Assembly: GCF_000423665.1 (NCBI RefSeq)
Contig: NZ_AUIK01000001.1
Span: 62,001-126,000, forward strand
Length of the DNA: 64,000 nt
Origin: Solirubrobacter soli DSM 22325
GTDB lineage: Bacteria > Actinomycetota > Thermoleophilia > Solirubrobacterales > Solirubrobacteraceae
Reading direction: 5' to 3'
A model generated the notes under the pieces. The model made no database searches, was not told the DNA's origin, and worked only from the letters and a program-made list of their open reading frames with translations. The translations under genes and the position numbers were made by a program. Of this stretch, positions 41,658-50,121 are shown in pieces. The number at the start of each line of letters is the position of its first letter. The first letter of the stretch is position 1.

Positions 41658-42409
41658 CGCTGAACCTCCCCTCTTCGGAGATCACGTGGCCGGTGACGGC
41701 GCGGAAGACGGCCTCCAAGGACCGCTCACCGTGCCGCGCCAACAGCGAAGCCGGAGACCCCAGCTCGACGATCCGGCCGCCGTCCATGATCGCCAGCCGG
41801 TCGCAGTGGCGCTCGGCCTCCTCCATCAGGTGCGTGGTGACGACGATCGTCGTCCCCGCCTCGGCGCGCAGCGCGTGCAGCCGGTCCCAGACCAGCGCGC
41901 GGGCGGTCGGATCGAGCCCCACCGTCGGCTCGTCCAGGAACAGCACCGACGGACGGTTCAACAGCGCGGTCGCGATCTCCAGCCGCCGCAGCATGCCGCC
42001 GGAGGAAGGTGCGGGCGAGCCGGTCGAGCATCGGCTCGAGCTCCATGGCGTCGACCGCCGCGGCGATCCGAGCAGAACGCTCCCGCCGTGGCACGCCGGT
42101 CACCCGCGCATAGAAGTCGAGGTTCTCCGCCGCCGTCAGCCCGCCGTCGGCCGACAGCGCCTGCGGCACGTACCCGATCGACGCGCGGACCGCCAAGGAC
42201 TCCGCCTCGACGTCCCACCCGGCCACCGACGCCACGCCCGCGGCCGGCGACAGCAGCGTCGTCAACACCCGCAGCGTCGTCGTCTTGCCCGCGCCGTTCG
42301 GGCCCAGCAGGCCGAACACCTCGCCCTGCTCGACCTCCAGCGACACCTCGTCGACCGCCGTCAGCTCGCCGAACCGGACGACGAGGCCCGAGGCGGCGAC
42401 CGCACTCAA
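41617..42409 (-). pseudogene. ABC exporter ATP-binding protein (DrrA-like), frameshifted in the signature motif
   Basis: Two overlapping frames together make one complete ATPase of about 264 residues. The first starts at TTG 42409, in a TTGA overlap with the MerR stop, and contains Walker A (GPNGAGKTT) and the Q-loop region. The second begins around 42000 with MLRRLEIA and contains Walker B (VLFLDEPTVGLDP) and the H-loop (TTHLMEEAE). The break is a single extra G near 42004, so the expected TFSGGMLRRLE becomes TFLRRHAAAA. Either a real null mutation, a sequencing error or a programmed shift; nothing else in the gene is decayed. Confidence 0.85.
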
Positions 42410-42825
42410 AGCACGTGCTCCGTCAGCAGATGCGCGACACGCTGCCTGCGCTCGTTGAGCTCGGCCTCGAACGTCTCGAGCTCCTCCTTGCGCCGCCCCA
42501 CCAGCGCCAGGAGCGAGTCGACGTGCGCGAGCGCCTCGTCCAGCAACCGCCGCTGTTCGACCGGGTCGCTCGTCTCGTTCCACGCCCGCCGCCGCTGCGC
42601 CCGCTCGTCCTCGCCGTGCATGACGGCCTTCAGCTCGTCCAGCGAGAGCCCGAGCGTGTGTTTGAGCCGCACGAGCTCGAGCAGCCGCGCGAGGTCCTCC
42701 TCGCCGTACTCGCGATGCGACCCCGCCGGCCGCGAAGCCGACTCCGGCAGCAGCCCGATCTCCTCGTAGTAGCGCACGGTCCGGGGCGTCACGCCCGCTT
42801 CCCGCGCCAACTCGCCGATCCGCAC
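42406..42825 (-). CDS. MerR family transcriptional regulator
   Basis: 139 residues from GTG 42825 (VRIGELAREAGVTPRTVRYYEEIGLLPES). The N-terminal winged helix has the MerR signature including GSHREYGEEDLARLLELVRLKHTLG. A long dimerisation helix follows (about residues 80-120), and there are no metal-binding cysteines. It sits between the MFS and ABC genes of one operon and probably controls the dyad at 44293-44322; the likely effector is a hydrophobic drug. CTG 42831 is a possible alternative start. Confidence 0.92.
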   Translation of the reverse strand: MRIGELAREAGVTPRTVRYYEEIGLLPESASRPAGSHREYGEEDLARLLELVRLKHTLGLSLDELKAVMHGEDERAQRRRAWNETSDPVEQRRLLDEALAHVDSLLALVGRRKEELETFEAELNERRQRVAHLLTEHVL

Positions 42826-42827
42826 CG

Positions 42828-44288
42828 TCAGTCCCCTTTCGGCCGCAGCAGGCAGATCACGCCGCCGAACAGCGAGGTCGCCGCCAGCACCCACAGCGCC
42901 GTGTGCATGTTGGACACGAACGGCTCAAGGGTGGCATCGGAGAGGCCTGTCGTGACGCCCGAGAAGATCGCGAACAGCGTGTTCTTGTCCACCGAGGAGG
43001 TCACGATCGCGAGCACGAACGCGATCGAGATCACGGCGCCGGTGTTCTGCAGCATCGTGCGCGCGCCGGCCGCGATCCCGCGCCGGTAGGTCGGCACCGT
43101 GCCCATCATCGCGGCGGTGTTGGGCGAGTTGAACATGCCCGAGCCGACGCCGACGACGAACAGCCAGACCGCCGACCACGCGTACGGCGTGTGCACGCCG
43201 AGCGTCGTCATACCGACCAGCGCGAGCGCGGATACGACCATCCCCGCCGCCGAGAGCATCCGCGAGCCGCGGCGGTCGGCGTACACGCCCGCGATCGGCG
43301 ACGCGATCAGCATCCCGATCGCCATCGGCGCCAGCTCGATGCCGGCCGTGATCGGGTCCTGCCCCTTGACGCCCTGGAAGTAGAAGACGAACACGAACAG
43401 CAGCGCGAAGCGCGACAGCCCGTTGATGAACGCCGCGCCGGTGGCGGCGGCGAACAGGCGGTTCTCGAAGATCGTCAGGTCGAGCATCGGCGCCCGGGAG
43501 TGACGTTCGATCAACACGAACACCGGCAACAGCACGACGCCGGCGACGATCCCGCCGATCGTCCACGGGTCCGTCCAGCCGTTGAGGCCGCCGCGCGAGA
43601 GCCCGAAGACGAGCCCGGTGAGGCCGAGCACGAACACCAGCACGCCCGGCACGTCGTAGCCGCGAATCCGGTCCGGCTTGGCCAGCTCGCGCAGGATCAG
43701 CCACGCCCACAGCGAGCCCAGCAGGGCGAACGGGACGTTGAACCAGAAGACCCAGTGCCACGAGATCGCCACGAGCGCGCCGCCGAGCACCGGCCCGATC
43801 ACGAGCCCGATCGCCGCGACCATCGTGTTCGTCCCCATCGCCAGCCCGAGCTGCTCCTTCGGGAACGCGTCGGTCACCAGCGCGGCCGAGTTCGCGAACA
43901 GGAACGCGCCGCCGATCCCCTGCAGCACCCGCCAGACGATCAGCTCGGTGCCGCCGCCCGCGAAGCCCGCGCCGAGGGAAGCCAGCGCGAAGAGCACGAA
44001 CCCCAGCACGTACGCCATCTTGCGCCCGAACAGGTCCGACAGCCGGCCCGCGAAGAGCACGAGCACGGTCGAGGAGATCATGTAGGCGAGGATCACCCAG
44101 ACGAGCGAGAGGATGCTCGTCCCCAGCGCCCGCTCCAGGTCGGGCAGCGCGATGATCAGCGTGCCCGAGTTGATCGTCGCCAGCAGCATCCCGAGGCTCG
44201 TGCACGACAGCGCCCACCACTTGTAGTGCTCGTGCTCGGCATGGACGCCGATCCGGCGCCGCCGAGCCGCTGCTGTTTCGATCGCCAT
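42828..44288 (-). CDS. MFS multidrug exporter, 14-helix DHA2 (EmrB/QacA) type
   Basis: 486 residues, about 14 membrane helices. Motif A is visible (AGRLSDLFGRKMAYVLG), as is the motif C region (GLVIGPVLGGALV). Proton-driven export of toxic compounds is expected. It is the first gene of the MFS-MerR-ABC operon. The ATG lies only eight bases after a -10-like TAGGAT, so the message may be leaderless. Confidence 0.93.
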   Translation of the reverse strand: MAIETAAARRRRIGVHAEHEHYKWWALSCTSLGMLLATINSGTLIIALPDLERALGTSILSLVWVILAYMISSTVLVLFAGRLSDLFGRKMAYVLGFVLFALASLGAGFAGGGTELIVWRVLQGIGGAFLFANSAALVTDAFPKEQLGLAMGTNTMVAAIGLVIGPVLGGALVAISWHWVFWFNVPFALLGSLWAWLILRELAKPDRIRGYDVPGVLVFVLGLTGLVFGLSRGGLNGWTDPWTIGGIVAGVVLLPVFVLIERHSRAPMLDLTIFENRLFAAATGAAFINGLSRFALLFVFVFYFQGVKGQDPITAGIELAPMAIGMLIASPIAGVYADRRGSRMLSAAGMVVSALALVGMTTLGVHTPYAWSAVWLFVVGVGSGMFNSPNTAAMMGTVPTYRRGIAAGARTMLQNTGAVISIAFVLAIVTSSVDKNTLFAIFSGVTTGLSDATLEPFVSNMHTALWVLAATSLFGGVICLLRPKGD

Positions 44289-44292
44289 GGAA

Positions 44293-44322
44293 CTAGATCC
44301 TAACGTGAACGTCAGGTTCTAG
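44293..44322 (-). promoter_or_regulatory. MerR-type operator and promoter of the efflux operon
   Basis: Arms CTAGATCCTAACGT and ACGTCAGGTTCTAG form an inverted repeat with 12 of 14 matches around a two-base spacer. The core CCTGACGTTCACGTTAGG has the layout of actinobacterial MerR/TipA-type sites. Reading on the minus strand, TAGGAT inside the right arm can be the -10, placing the transcript start at or near the MFS start codon. The operator also covers the 3' end of the neighbouring oxidoreductase gene. Confidence 0.75.
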
Positions 44323-45799
44323 ATGAGAGCACCTTCATCGCCGCGTTGTGACCCGGGATCCCGCTGACGCCGCCCCCGCGCCGCGCGCCCGCGCCGCACA
44401 CGAGCACGTTGTCGTACGCGGTCTCGACCCCCCACGTGCCGACCTCGCCGTCCTCCTCGGCGAAGGGCCACAGCAGGTCGCGGTGGAAGATGTTCCCGCC
44501 CGGCAGCGCGAGCTCGGCCTCGAGCTCGACCGGCGTGCGCGCCTCGATGCACGGCTCGCCCGACGGCGCGATCCACAGGCAGTCCTCGATCGGCTCGCCC
44601 AGCACGCTGTTCAGCGACGCCAGGGTCGACGCGATCGCCTCGGCCTTGGCCGCCTGCGGCTCGCGGGCGAACAGCCGCGCGGGCATGTGCAGTCCGAAGC
44701 AGGTCAGCGTCTGAGCGCCCGCCTCGCGCAGGTCCGGCCCGAGGATCGTCGGGTCGGTCAGCGAATGGCAGTAGATCTCGCATGGCGCCAGCTCGGGGAT
44801 CTGGCCCCGCTGGGCCTGCCCGTAGGCGAGCGCGAGCTGGGTCGCCGACTCGTTGACGTGGAAGGTCCCCGCGAACGCCTCGAACGGGTCGATCGACGGG
44901 TCGCGCAGCCGCGGGAGCCGCTTGAGCAGCAGGTTCATCTTCAGCTGCGCGCCCTCGGGCGGCGGGTCGGGCTCGGGCTCGCCGAGCAGCCGCGCGAGCA
45001 CGGCGGGCGCGGCGTTGGAGAGCACGTGGCGCGCCGCGACCGTCCCGCCGTCGAACACCACCTCCGCGCCGACGCCGTCGGTCTCGATCGACGTCACCTC
45101 GACCCCGAGGCGGATCTCCGCCCCGGCCGCGTACGCGATCCCCGCCAGCGACTCGGTCAGCGCGCCCATGCCGCCGACCGGCACGTCCCAGTCACCGGTC
45201 CCGTTGCCGATCACGTGGTAGAGGAAGCAGCGGTTCTGGCGCAGCGACTCGTCGTCGATCCCGGCGAACGTGCCGATCAGCGCGTCGGTGGCGATGATCC
45301 CGCGCTCGAAGTCGTCCTCGAAGTAGCGGCTCAGCACCTCGCCCAGCGGCCGCTCGACCAGCGCCTCCCAGGCCGCGTCGTCACCCACCCGCGCCCGGAG
45401 CTCCTCGCGCGAGACCAGCGGCTGGGTCAGCGACGGGAACACGACCGACGCCATCCGCTCGGTCAGCGAGGAGAACGCCGCCCAGTTGGGGTTCGGCGGC
45501 TCGCCGGCCCGCACGAGCAGCCCGGTCCCGTCCGGTCGCGGCGAGTACGAGGACACCGAGCGACGGCGAAGCTCGATCGGCAGACCCAACTCCGTGGCGA
45601 GCTCGCGGGGGAAGAGCGAGACCAGGTACGAGTACCGCGACAGGCGCGCGTCGACGCCATCCCACGGCCGCTCGGACACCGCCGCGCCGCCGACGTGATC
45701 GGAGCGCTCCAGCACCAGCACGGACTTCCCCGCCCGCGCGAGCAGCGCGGCCGCGACGAGCCCGTTGTGCCCGGCCCCGATGACGACCGCGTCGTACAC
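44312..45799 (-). CDS. FAD-dependent oxidoreductase, phytoene desaturase / PYROXD2-like
   Basis: 495 residues. The N-terminal dinucleotide-binding motif is VVIGAGHNGLVAAALLARAGKSVLVLERSDHVGGAA, and the C-terminal FAD segment is NVLVCGAGARRGGGVSGIPGHNAA. The middle matches the phytoene dehydrogenase-related family (GIDDESLRQNRCFLYHVIGNGTGDWDVPVGGMGALTESL). No carotenoid genes surround it, so a carotenoid role is not supported. Starts at the end of a structured intergenic element. Confidence 0.88.
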   Translation of the reverse strand: MYDAVVIGAGHNGLVAAALLARAGKSVLVLERSDHVGGAAVSERPWDGVDARLSRYSYLVSLFPRELATELGLPIELRRRSVSSYSPRPDGTGLLVRAGEPPNPNWAAFSSLTERMASVVFPSLTQPLVSREELRARVGDDAAWEALVERPLGEVLSRYFEDDFERGIIATDALIGTFAGIDDESLRQNRCFLYHVIGNGTGDWDVPVGGMGALTESLAGIAYAAGAEIRLGVEVTSIETDGVGAEVVFDGGTVAARHVLSNAAPAVLARLLGEPEPDPPPEGAQLKMNLLLKRLPRLRDPSIDPFEAFAGTFHVNESATQLALAYGQAQRGQIPELAPCEIYCHSLTDPTILGPDLREAGAQTLTCFGLHMPARLFAREPQAAKAEAIASTLASLNSVLGEPIEDCLWIAPSGEPCIEARTPVELEAELALPGGNIFHRDLLWPFAEEDGEVGTWGVETAYDNVLVCGAGARRGGGVSGIPGHNAAMKVLSSRT

Positions 45800-45811
45800 C
45801 TAGCGGCCGCT

Positions 45812-45954
45812 CCCGGAAATACGCCCGATTCCGGCGGGCCCCGCCCGCCTCTGCCGGGCCCCGGCAGGCGCCCACGTACTACCGGTATGCACGCGCCTGC
45901 CAGGACCCGGCAGAGACGACCGTGGATCTGGCCGGCGATCGGCCGTATTTGCGG
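45812..45954. repeat. Long imperfect hairpin element between ald and the FAD oxidoreductase gene
   Basis: Nested complementary segments fold this intergenic stretch into one long stem. The outer arms run 45812-45840 with 45930-45954 (CGGAAATACG pairing imperfectly with CGTATTTGCG). The middle CTCTGCCGGG (45849-45858) pairs perfectly with CCCGGCAGAG (45906-45915). The inner GGCAGGCGC (45863-45871) pairs with GCGCCTGCC (45893-45901). It could be an ald terminator, a structured RNA or a small mobile repeat. Confidence 0.6.
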
Positions 45955-45963
45955 TCGCGACCA

Positions 45964-47079
45964 CTAGCCCAGCGCCTCGAACAGCTCCGTATAGGGCTGA
46001 CCCGTCGCCTCGGCCACGGGCTGGTAGGTCACCTTGCCGTCGACGACGTTGACGCCCTTGGCCAGGCCCGGGTTCTCGCGCGAGGCCTGCAGCACGCCCT
46101 TGTCGGCCACGTGCAGGACGTACGGCATCGTCGCGTTCGTCAGCGCCCGCGTCGAGGTCACCGGCACCGCGCCCGGCATGTTGGCCACGCAGTAGTGCAG
46201 GATGCCGTCGACCTCGTAGGTCGGGTCCGAGTGGGTCGTCGGGCGCGAGGTCTCGAAGCACCCGCCCTGGTCGATCGAGACGTCGACGAGCACCGCCTGG
46301 CGCTTCATCAGCCCGAGTTGCTCGCGCCGGATCACGTACGGCGCCTTGGCCCCGTGCACGAGCACGGCGCCGATCACGAGGTCGGCCTCCGGCAGGCGCT
46401 GCTCGATGTCCAGCGTCGACGCGTAACACGTGTCGGCGCGGCCGTTGAAGGCGATGTCGAGCTCACGCAGGCGATCGATGTTGCGGTCGTAGACGTAGAC
46501 CGTCGCCTCCATGCCGAGCGCGATGAACGCCGCGTTCATGCCGACCACGCCGCCGCCGATGATCATCACCTTCGCCGCCGCGACGCCCGGTACCCCGCCG
46601 AGCAGGATCCCGCGCCCGCCGAGTGGCTTCTCGAGCATGAACGCGCCCGCCTGCGTGGCGATCTTGCCCGCCACCTCGCTCATCGGGGCCAGGAGCGGAA
46701 GCCGGCCGCGGGTGTCCTCGACCGTCTCGTACGCGACGCACGTCGCGCGCGACTCGACCAGCCCGCGGGTGAGGTCGGGGTCCGGCGCCAGGTGCAGATA
46801 GGTGAAGAGCGTGTGGCGCGGCTCGAGCATCGCCACCTCGACCGCCTGCGGCTCCTTGACCTTGACGATCATGTCCGCCCAGGCGAAGACGGCCGGGGCG
46901 TCCGGCAGGATCTGCGCGCCCTGCGAGGTGTAGTCGGAGTCCTCGATCGCCGACCCGAGGCCGGCACCGGCCTGGATCGCGACCTCGTGACCGTGCTCGA
47001 CCAGCTCTCGCACTCCGGCCGGCGTCAGGGCGACGCGGTACTCGTCCGTCTTGATCTCGGTGGGGACGCCGACCTTCAT
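45964..47079 (-). CDS. ald: Alanine dehydrogenase
   Basis: Reversible NAD-dependent deamination of L-alanine to pyruvate and ammonia. 371 residues from ATG 47079 ([23 protein letters not shown]). The NAD-binding loop [20 protein letters not shown], the [14 protein letters not shown] segment and [19 protein letters not shown] are family signatures. It starts four bases after a PucR-type regulator, which is its probable activator (AdeR of Bacillus is a known PucR-type ald activator). Confidence 0.97.
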   Translation of the reverse strand: MKVGVPTEIKTDEYRVALTPAGVRELVEHGHEVAIQAGAGLGSAIEDSDYTSQGAQILPDAPAVFAWADMIVKVKEPQAVEVAMLEPRHTLFTYLHLAPDPDLTRGLVESRATCVAYETVEDTRGRLPLLAPMSEVAGKIATQAGAFMLEKPLGGRGILLGGVPGVAAAKVMIIGGGVVGMNAAFIALGMEATVYVYDRNIDRLRELDIAFNGRADTCYASTLDIEQRLPEADLVIGAVLVHGAKAPYVIRREQLGLMKRQAVLVDVSIDQGGCFETSRPTTHSDPTYEVDGILHYCVANMPGAVPVTSTRALTNATMPYVLHVADKGVLQASRENPGLAKGVNVVDGKVTYQPVAEATGQPYTELFEALG

Positions 47080-47083
47080 GTAG

Positions 47084-48652
47084 TCAGTTCCTTTCGGTCT
47101 GCACGAGTTCCCGCCCACGTAAGGCGAGCCAGAAGTCGATGCGGTCTCTCGCGCTGTCCAAGGAGCGGCCCGTCAACTCCTCGACGCGGCGGATCCGGTA
47201 GCGCAGCGTGTGACGGTGGCAGAAGAGCGCCTTCGCTGCGCGCTCCCATTGCCCGTTGCATTCGATGAACGCCTCCAGCGAGCGCATCAGCTCACCCCCG
47301 TAGGCGCCCTCGGAGTCCTCGATCGGGGCCAGGATCGAGTCGCAGAACAGCCGCAGCGCGTCGTCGTCCTGCAGTGACAGCAGCAGCTGGAAGCTGCCGA
47401 GGTCGCGGTACGTGGCGAGCTTGGTCGCGCCGTTGGATCCGTTCACCGACAGCGCCCGGGCCTCCAGCGCGCAGCGCGCCTCGTGGTAGCCGCGCCGCAG
47501 CTCGCCGGGCGCGACGGCGCGGCCCGCGCCCGCGGGCATCGCCTCGCGCACGACCCGCGCCACCCGCGCGTGCAGGCGCTCGGCGACGGCGAACAGCTCG
47601 TCGTCGTCCGTCGCCGGCAGCAGCGCGCAGAGGAACTTCCCGGCGGGAGCGACGAGGCCGCCGCCCAGCTCCTCGCGGACCGCCCGCGCGAGCTCGTCCT
47701 CCGCCGCGCCGCGCGCCGCCCGCGACGGCGCGAGGACGAGCGCCCCGGCGCGCTCGCGCAGCCCGAACGGCTCCAGCCGCCGCGCCAGCTCCGGGCCGGC
47801 CACCTCGCCCGAGACGAGGGCGCTCATGACGTCGCCCGCGAGGCGCCGCTCGGTGTCGTCGACGACCCGCCGGCGCAGCAGCTCGAGCGCCACGATCGTC
47901 ACCGCCTGGTGCAGCGTGAGCCGGTCGAGCTCGCTCAGCGCGCCCACGTCCTTGGCCGCGATCAGCCACGCCTCGGGCGGCGGGCCGTCGCCGCGGCCCT
48001 GCGCGGTGCGCGCGACCGGCAAGGCGAGGGCTCCGGGTGGGAGCGCGTCCGGCACGAAGCCGCGGCGCGCCCCGCCGGCCAGACGCCCGCGCAGCTCGGC
48101 GGCCAGCGCGCCGACGTCGAGCTCGCCGCGCCGGGCCAGCGGCTCGCCGCGCCCGTCGAAGATCGCCGCGCGCCCGGCGATCAGCGCCGCCAGCTCGGCG
48201 GCGAGGCCGTCGAGACCGCGCTCGGACAGCACGACGCGCTCCAGCCGCTCGTGGGCGGACAGGGCGCGCCGCAGGACCGCGTACTGCTCGTTGACCAGGT
48301 GCGAGAACGCCTTCTCGGTGATCGCGATGAACGGCAGCTCGTAGGGGACCTCGAAGAGCGGGAACCCGTGCTCGCCCGCGGCGGCCAGCAGCGCCTCCGG
48401 GATCGCGTCATGCGCGAAGCCGACACCGAAGCCGAGCCCGGTCAGCCCGTGTTGGACGAGCCGCCCGACATAGCCCGCGGGATCGTCGCCGAGTTGCAGC
48501 CCGGTGGTCAGCAGCAGCTCGCCCCCGGACAGCCAGGGCGTCGGGTCCCGGAGCTCTGAGATGTGCACCCAGCGCACCGCACGGTCCAGCCCCGCCTCGC
48601 CGGCGGCGATCTCCAGCTCCAGTTCGCGCAGCAACGCTCGCAGCGGCAGCAT
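47084..48652 (-). CDS. PucR family transcriptional regulator, probable ald regulator
   Basis: 522 residues. The N-terminal PucR sensory domain (residues about 1-120: AGLDRAVRWVHISELRDPTPWLSGGELLLTTG) leads to a central region and a C-terminal helix-turn-helix (WERAAKALFCHRHTLRYRIRRVEELTGRSL) of the PucR/CdaR type. It forms a two-gene unit with ald. Its ligand is probably alanine or a related amine; this is by analogy. Confidence 0.9.
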   Translation of the reverse strand: MLPLRALLRELELEIAAGEAGLDRAVRWVHISELRDPTPWLSGGELLLTTGLQLGDDPAGYVGRLVQHGLTGLGFGVGFAHDAIPEALLAAAGEHGFPLFEVPYELPFIAITEKAFSHLVNEQYAVLRRALSAHERLERVVLSERGLDGLAAELAALIAGRAAIFDGRGEPLARRGELDVGALAAELRGRLAGGARRGFVPDALPPGALALPVARTAQGRGDGPPPEAWLIAAKDVGALSELDRLTLHQAVTIVALELLRRRVVDDTERRLAGDVMSALVSGEVAGPELARRLEPFGLRERAGALVLAPSRAARGAAEDELARAVREELGGGLVAPAGKFLCALLPATDDDELFAVAERLHARVARVVREAMPAGAGRAVAPGELRRGYHEARCALEARALSVNGSNGATKLATYRDLGSFQLLLSLQDDDALRLFCDSILAPIEDSEGAYGGELMRSLEAFIECNGQWERAAKALFCHRHTLRYRIRRVEELTGRSLDSARDRIDFWLALRGRELVQTERN

Positions 48653-48682
48653 CCGCTGCGAGCCTATCGCCGTGCGGGACTC

Positions 48683-50074
48683 CTAGGCCGCGACGGGCTG
48701 CGATCGCACGAAATCCCTGCTCCTGATCAACGTCAGGGACGTCACCGCGGCCCCGAAGGCGAGGACCGCGCCGACCAGCATGATCGAGTTCAGGCCGTCC
48801 ACGAACCCCGCGACCGGCGTCGCGGCGCTGGTGACGTGGTGGGAGAAGATCGCGCCGAGCGCCGCGACGCCGGTGGCGATCCCGACCTGCCGGAACGTGG
48901 AGTTGATCCCGCTGGCCATTCCGGCTCGCGCGGGCTCGACGACGCCCACCGCCGTGCTCGCGAGCGGCACGTTGATGAAGCCCGCGCCGATGCCCGCGAC
49001 GAGGAAGCCGGGGATGAAGTGCGTCCAGTCGCTGGTCGGGTCCAGGCCGCGCATCAGCAGCTGGGCGATGCCGACGCACAGGAAGCCAGGGCCGATCAGG
49101 AACTTGGTGGGCACCTTCTCGGTCAACCGTCCCGCGATCGCGGCCGTGAAGAAGATCGGACCCGACAGCACGAGGAAGCGCACGCCGATGTCGATCGCCG
49201 ACAGCCCCAGCCCGGCCTGCATGTAGATCACCAGGTACGGGAACAGGCTGAACAGCGACGCGCTGATCGCGAACGCGGCGATCAGGCCGCCCACGAACGC
49301 GGGCTTGCGGAACAGCGTGAGGTCGAACATCGGCTGCTTCTGCAGCGCCTCCGCCGCGACGAAGGCCACCAGCAGCACGACCGCGGCGACCAGGGACCCG
49401 GCGACGGTCGCCGAGCCCCATCCGTCCTCGTTGGAGCGGATCAGCCCGAAGACGAGCAGGGCCAGGCCGAGGCTGAAGGTGCCGAGGCCGAGGAAGTCGA
49501 CGGGGCGCGGGTTCGGGTCCTTGGACTCTGTGACGGCGCGGATCGTGATCACGAGCGCGACGACGCCGACCGGGATGTTGACCAGGAAGATCCAGCGCCA
49601 CGACAGGCCGCTGGTGAGCGCGCCGCCGATCACGGGGCCGACCGCGACTGCGATGCCGGTGACCGCGCCGAAGACCCCGAAGGCGACGCCGCGATCGCGC
49701 CCGTGGTACGCGTTGGCGATGATCGCCAGGCCCGTGGCGAACATGATCGCGCCGCCGATGCCCTGGAACGCGCGGCTGAGGCTGAGGAAGGTCGATCCGC
49801 TGGCCAGGCCGCACAGCAGCGAGCCGAGCGTGAAGACCACGATGCCGATCGAGAACAGCAGCCGGCGCCCGAAGCGGTCGGCCAGCGAGCCGGCGGTCAG
49901 CTGGAGCGCGGCGAGCGTCAGCGCGTAGGCGTCGATCACCCACTGCAGGTCCGACAAGGAGGCGTGGAACGCCTGCTCGATGTCGGGAAGCGCGACGTTC
50001 ACGATCGTGACGTCGAGAAGCAGCATGAAGATGCCGGCGGCGACAGCCACCAGGGTCAACCACTTGCGTTCCAT
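48683..50074 (-). CDS. MFS multidrug exporter, DHA2 type
   Basis: 463 residues from ATG 50074; a GTG at 50083 is possible, but the AAGG ribosome-binding site is then too close. About 14 helices; motif A (AGSLADRFGRRLLFSIG) and DVTIVNVALPDIEQAF are typical of EmrB/QacA exporters. Divergent from a double-MarR regulator, which probably represses it; a 30-base gap separates it from pucR on the same strand. Confidence 0.92.
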   Translation of the reverse strand: MERKWLTLVAVAAGIFMLLLDVTIVNVALPDIEQAFHASLSDLQWVIDAYALTLAALQLTAGSLADRFGRRLLFSIGIVVFTLGSLLCGLASGSTFLSLSRAFQGIGGAIMFATGLAIIANAYHGRDRGVAFGVFGAVTGIAVAVGPVIGGALTSGLSWRWIFLVNIPVGVVALVITIRAVTESKDPNPRPVDFLGLGTFSLGLALLVFGLIRSNEDGWGSATVAGSLVAAVVLLVAFVAAEALQKQPMFDLTLFRKPAFVGGLIAAFAISASLFSLFPYLVIYMQAGLGLSAIDIGVRFLVLSGPIFFTAAIAGRLTEKVPTKFLIGPGFLCVGIAQLLMRGLDPTSDWTHFIPGFLVAGIGAGFINVPLASTAVGVVEPARAGMASGINSTFRQVGIATGVAALGAIFSHHVTSAATPVAGFVDGLNSIMLVGAVLAFGAAVTSLTLIRSRDFVRSQPVAA

Positions 50075-50090
50075 GCCACGCACCTTACCT

Positions 50091-50115
50091 TCAGTTCAAC
50101 TTATCGTCAACTTGC
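50091..50115. promoter_or_regulatory. Candidate MarR operator in the MFS/MarR divergent spacer
   Basis: Two copies of TCAACTT (AACTT at 50098-50102 and 50109-50113) repeat at 11 bases, one helical turn, and the first sits in the small palindrome AGTTCAACT. The spacer is under 50 bases, so a bound regulator would cover both start regions. Function inferred from position. Confidence 0.45.
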
Positions 50116-50121
50116 CTAACC

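Noticed and set aside
44312..45799. Carotenoid biosynthesis based on the phytoene desaturase-like protein
   Set aside because: No crtB, crtE or other carotenoid gene in the window, and the sequence fits the wider PYROXD2-like group.
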